From the NCBI GenBank assembly GCA_018812385.1, contig JAHJDU010000594.1, positions 1 through 5,921 on the forward strand: a stretch of 5,921 nt of DNA, written 5' to 3'. How positions within the stretch are numbered: position 1 is the first letter of the stretch; every line of letters starts with the position of its first letter. The notes under the pieces were generated by a model that searched no databases, had not been told where the DNA came from, and was given only the letters and a program-made list of their open reading frames with translations. Positions 5,346-5,921 of this stretch are shown here, piece by piece. Origin of the DNA: Pseudomonadota bacterium (lineage in GTDB: Bacteria; Desulfobacterota; Desulfobacteria; Desulfobacterales; Desulfobacteraceae). A program made the translations under genes and the position numbers.

Positions 5346-5849
5346 ATGAATACACTTTTACACAAACAAAACCTGCCAGAGGACATTAAAATTGCAGTTA
5401 TTTCAGTCTCAACAACAAGGGGGCTGGCTGAAGACAAATCCGGCGACTGGATAAAAAAACAGGCAAAAAAAGAAGGCCATGAAGTGGTGATCCATCAGAT
5501 CGTTACCGATGATATTGAAGCCATAAGGGAATTAACCCTGCATGTAACTGAAAAGATCGGCCCGGATGTCATCATCATGACCGGAGGCACGGGTATAAGC
5601 CCCAAAGATGTTACCATTGAAGCTGTCAAGCCCTTGTTTGAAAAAGAACTTACTGCCTTTGGCACCCTTTTCACCCAGTTAAGCTTTGAAGAGATTGATT
5701 CTGCAGCCATTCTCTCCAGGGCCACAGCCGGAATCATCAAAAACACTATTATATTCTGCATGCCCGGCAGCATCAAGGCCTGCAAACTGGCCTGCAATGC
5801 CATTATATTTCCGGAACTCGGGCATATTTTAAAGCATATAAGGGAATAA
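5346..5849 (+). CDS. moaB: Molybdenum cofactor biosynthesis protein MoaB/MogA family (molybdopterin adenylyltransferase)
   Basis: Cytoplasmic MoaB/MogA-fold protein; family members activate molybdopterin by adenylylation before metal insertion by MoeA. The 167-residue length suits MoaB. The N-terminal strand IKIAVISVSTTRGLAEDKSGDWI (14-36) matches the family's VSDTR...D.SG pattern, with SVSTTR in place of the usual SD.R. The hallmark TGGTGISPKDVTIEA (79-93) binds the pterin substrate. SRATAGI and the CMPGS loop (138-142) follow, then the C-terminal LGHILKHI. AGGA at 5335-5338, inside the end of pyrR, gives a seven-base spacing to this ATG. The next gene begins 4 bp after the stop. MoaB and MogA are hard to separate by motif; MoaB is chosen by length and by the absence of a MoeA fusion. 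Some MoaB proteins are inactive in cofactor synthesis, but the motif here is intact. Confidence 0.92.
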   Translation: MNTLLHKQNLPEDIKIAVISVSTTRGLAEDKSGDWIKKQAKKEGHEVVIHQIVTDDIEAIRELTLHVTEKIGPDVIIMTGGTGISPKDVTIEAVKPLFEKELTAFGTLFTQLSFEEIDSAAILSRATAGIIKNTIIFCMPGSIKACKLACNAIIFPELGHILKHIRE

Positions 5850-5853
5850 AAAG

Positions 5854-5921
5854 ATGAAAGCCCTTGAGATGATAACCGATAAACAAAGACTTTCCCAGGC
5901 CTGGGAAAATGCAAAAGAATA
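5854..5921 (+). CDS. Unidentified gene, 5' end only (cut by the window edge)
   Basis: An open frame begins at ATG 5854, four bases after the moaB stop, and runs off the end after 22 complete codons (MKALEMITDKQRLSQAWENA, then KE). AAGGGA at 5840-5845, overlapping the end of moaB, gives a suitable ribosome site eight bases upstream. The tight spacing makes it a likely third member of the pyrR-moaB transcription unit. Too little is visible to assign a family. The ITDKQRLSQAW stretch vaguely recalls the beginning of 3'-5' exonuclease (RNase D-like) domains, but this is a guess. Confidence 0.65.
   Translation, partial: MKALEMITDKQRLSQAWENAKE

Noticed and set aside
5495..5914. Open frame of 139 codons on the minus strand
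   Set aside because: It lies antisense to moaB and the start of the next gene, and has no family-like motifs; moaB is unmistakable in the other strand.
1..5921. CRISPR array, tRNA, rRNA or transposase gene
   Set aside because: No regularly spaced direct repeats, cloverleaf-like segments, rRNA sequence or transposase motifs were seen on either strand.

Overview
The window is a compact stretch of a bacterial chromosome devoted mainly to molybdenum/tungsten use. It carries a tungstate-type ABC transporter (permease and ATPase) and four molybdopterin-cofactor genes (moaC, a short divergent moaE-like gene, mobA and moaB). Interspersed are a lytic transglycosylase lipoprotein (mltA), pyrR and the start of one unidentified gene. 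The outer-membrane-type lipoprotein indicates a Gram-negative. The protein styles, the tungstate uptake plus cofactor genes and two palindromic intergenic repeats suggest an anaerobic sulfate reducer of the Desulfobacterales (Desulfobacter/Desulfobacula type). That placement is inference from memory; no rRNA or marker gene is present to confirm it.

Layout: 19-1730 (+) holds tupB and tupC, overlapping by ATGA; the substrate-binding gene tupA would be expected just upstream of the window. tupC converges on mltA with only 3 bp between the stop codons. The minus-strand block reads from right to left as mobA (4668-4057), moaE-like (3978-3610), moaC (3433-2957) and mltA (2960-1734). moaC and mltA overlap by ATGA, while the other two gaps (78 and 176 bp) are occupied largely by two unrelated inverted repeats. 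A 137-bp divergent gap (4669-4805) carries the promoters. Rightward from it lie pyrR (4806-5342), moaB (5346-5849) and a truncated gene (from 5854), spaced 3 and 4 bp apart.

Functional reading: TupBC would import tungstate (or molybdate). MoaC makes cyclic pyranopterin monophosphate together with MoaA, which is not in the window. MoaE-type proteins act at the sulfur-insertion step, MoaB/MogA adenylylates molybdopterin, and MobA converts the Mo cofactor to its guanine dinucleotide form. Such cofactors serve formate dehydrogenases, aldehyde oxidoreductases and related anaerobic redox enzymes. MltA and PyrR have no obvious place in this pathway and appear to be operon passengers or unexplained partners.

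No wholly new system is evident. The most unusual material is non-coding: a ~101-bp near-palindromic element (3511-3611) and a second inverted repeat (3994-4059). Both sit between cofactor genes and both run into the stop codon of a neighbouring minus-strand gene. The second can fold into an uninterrupted 17-bp stem only in RNA of one strand.
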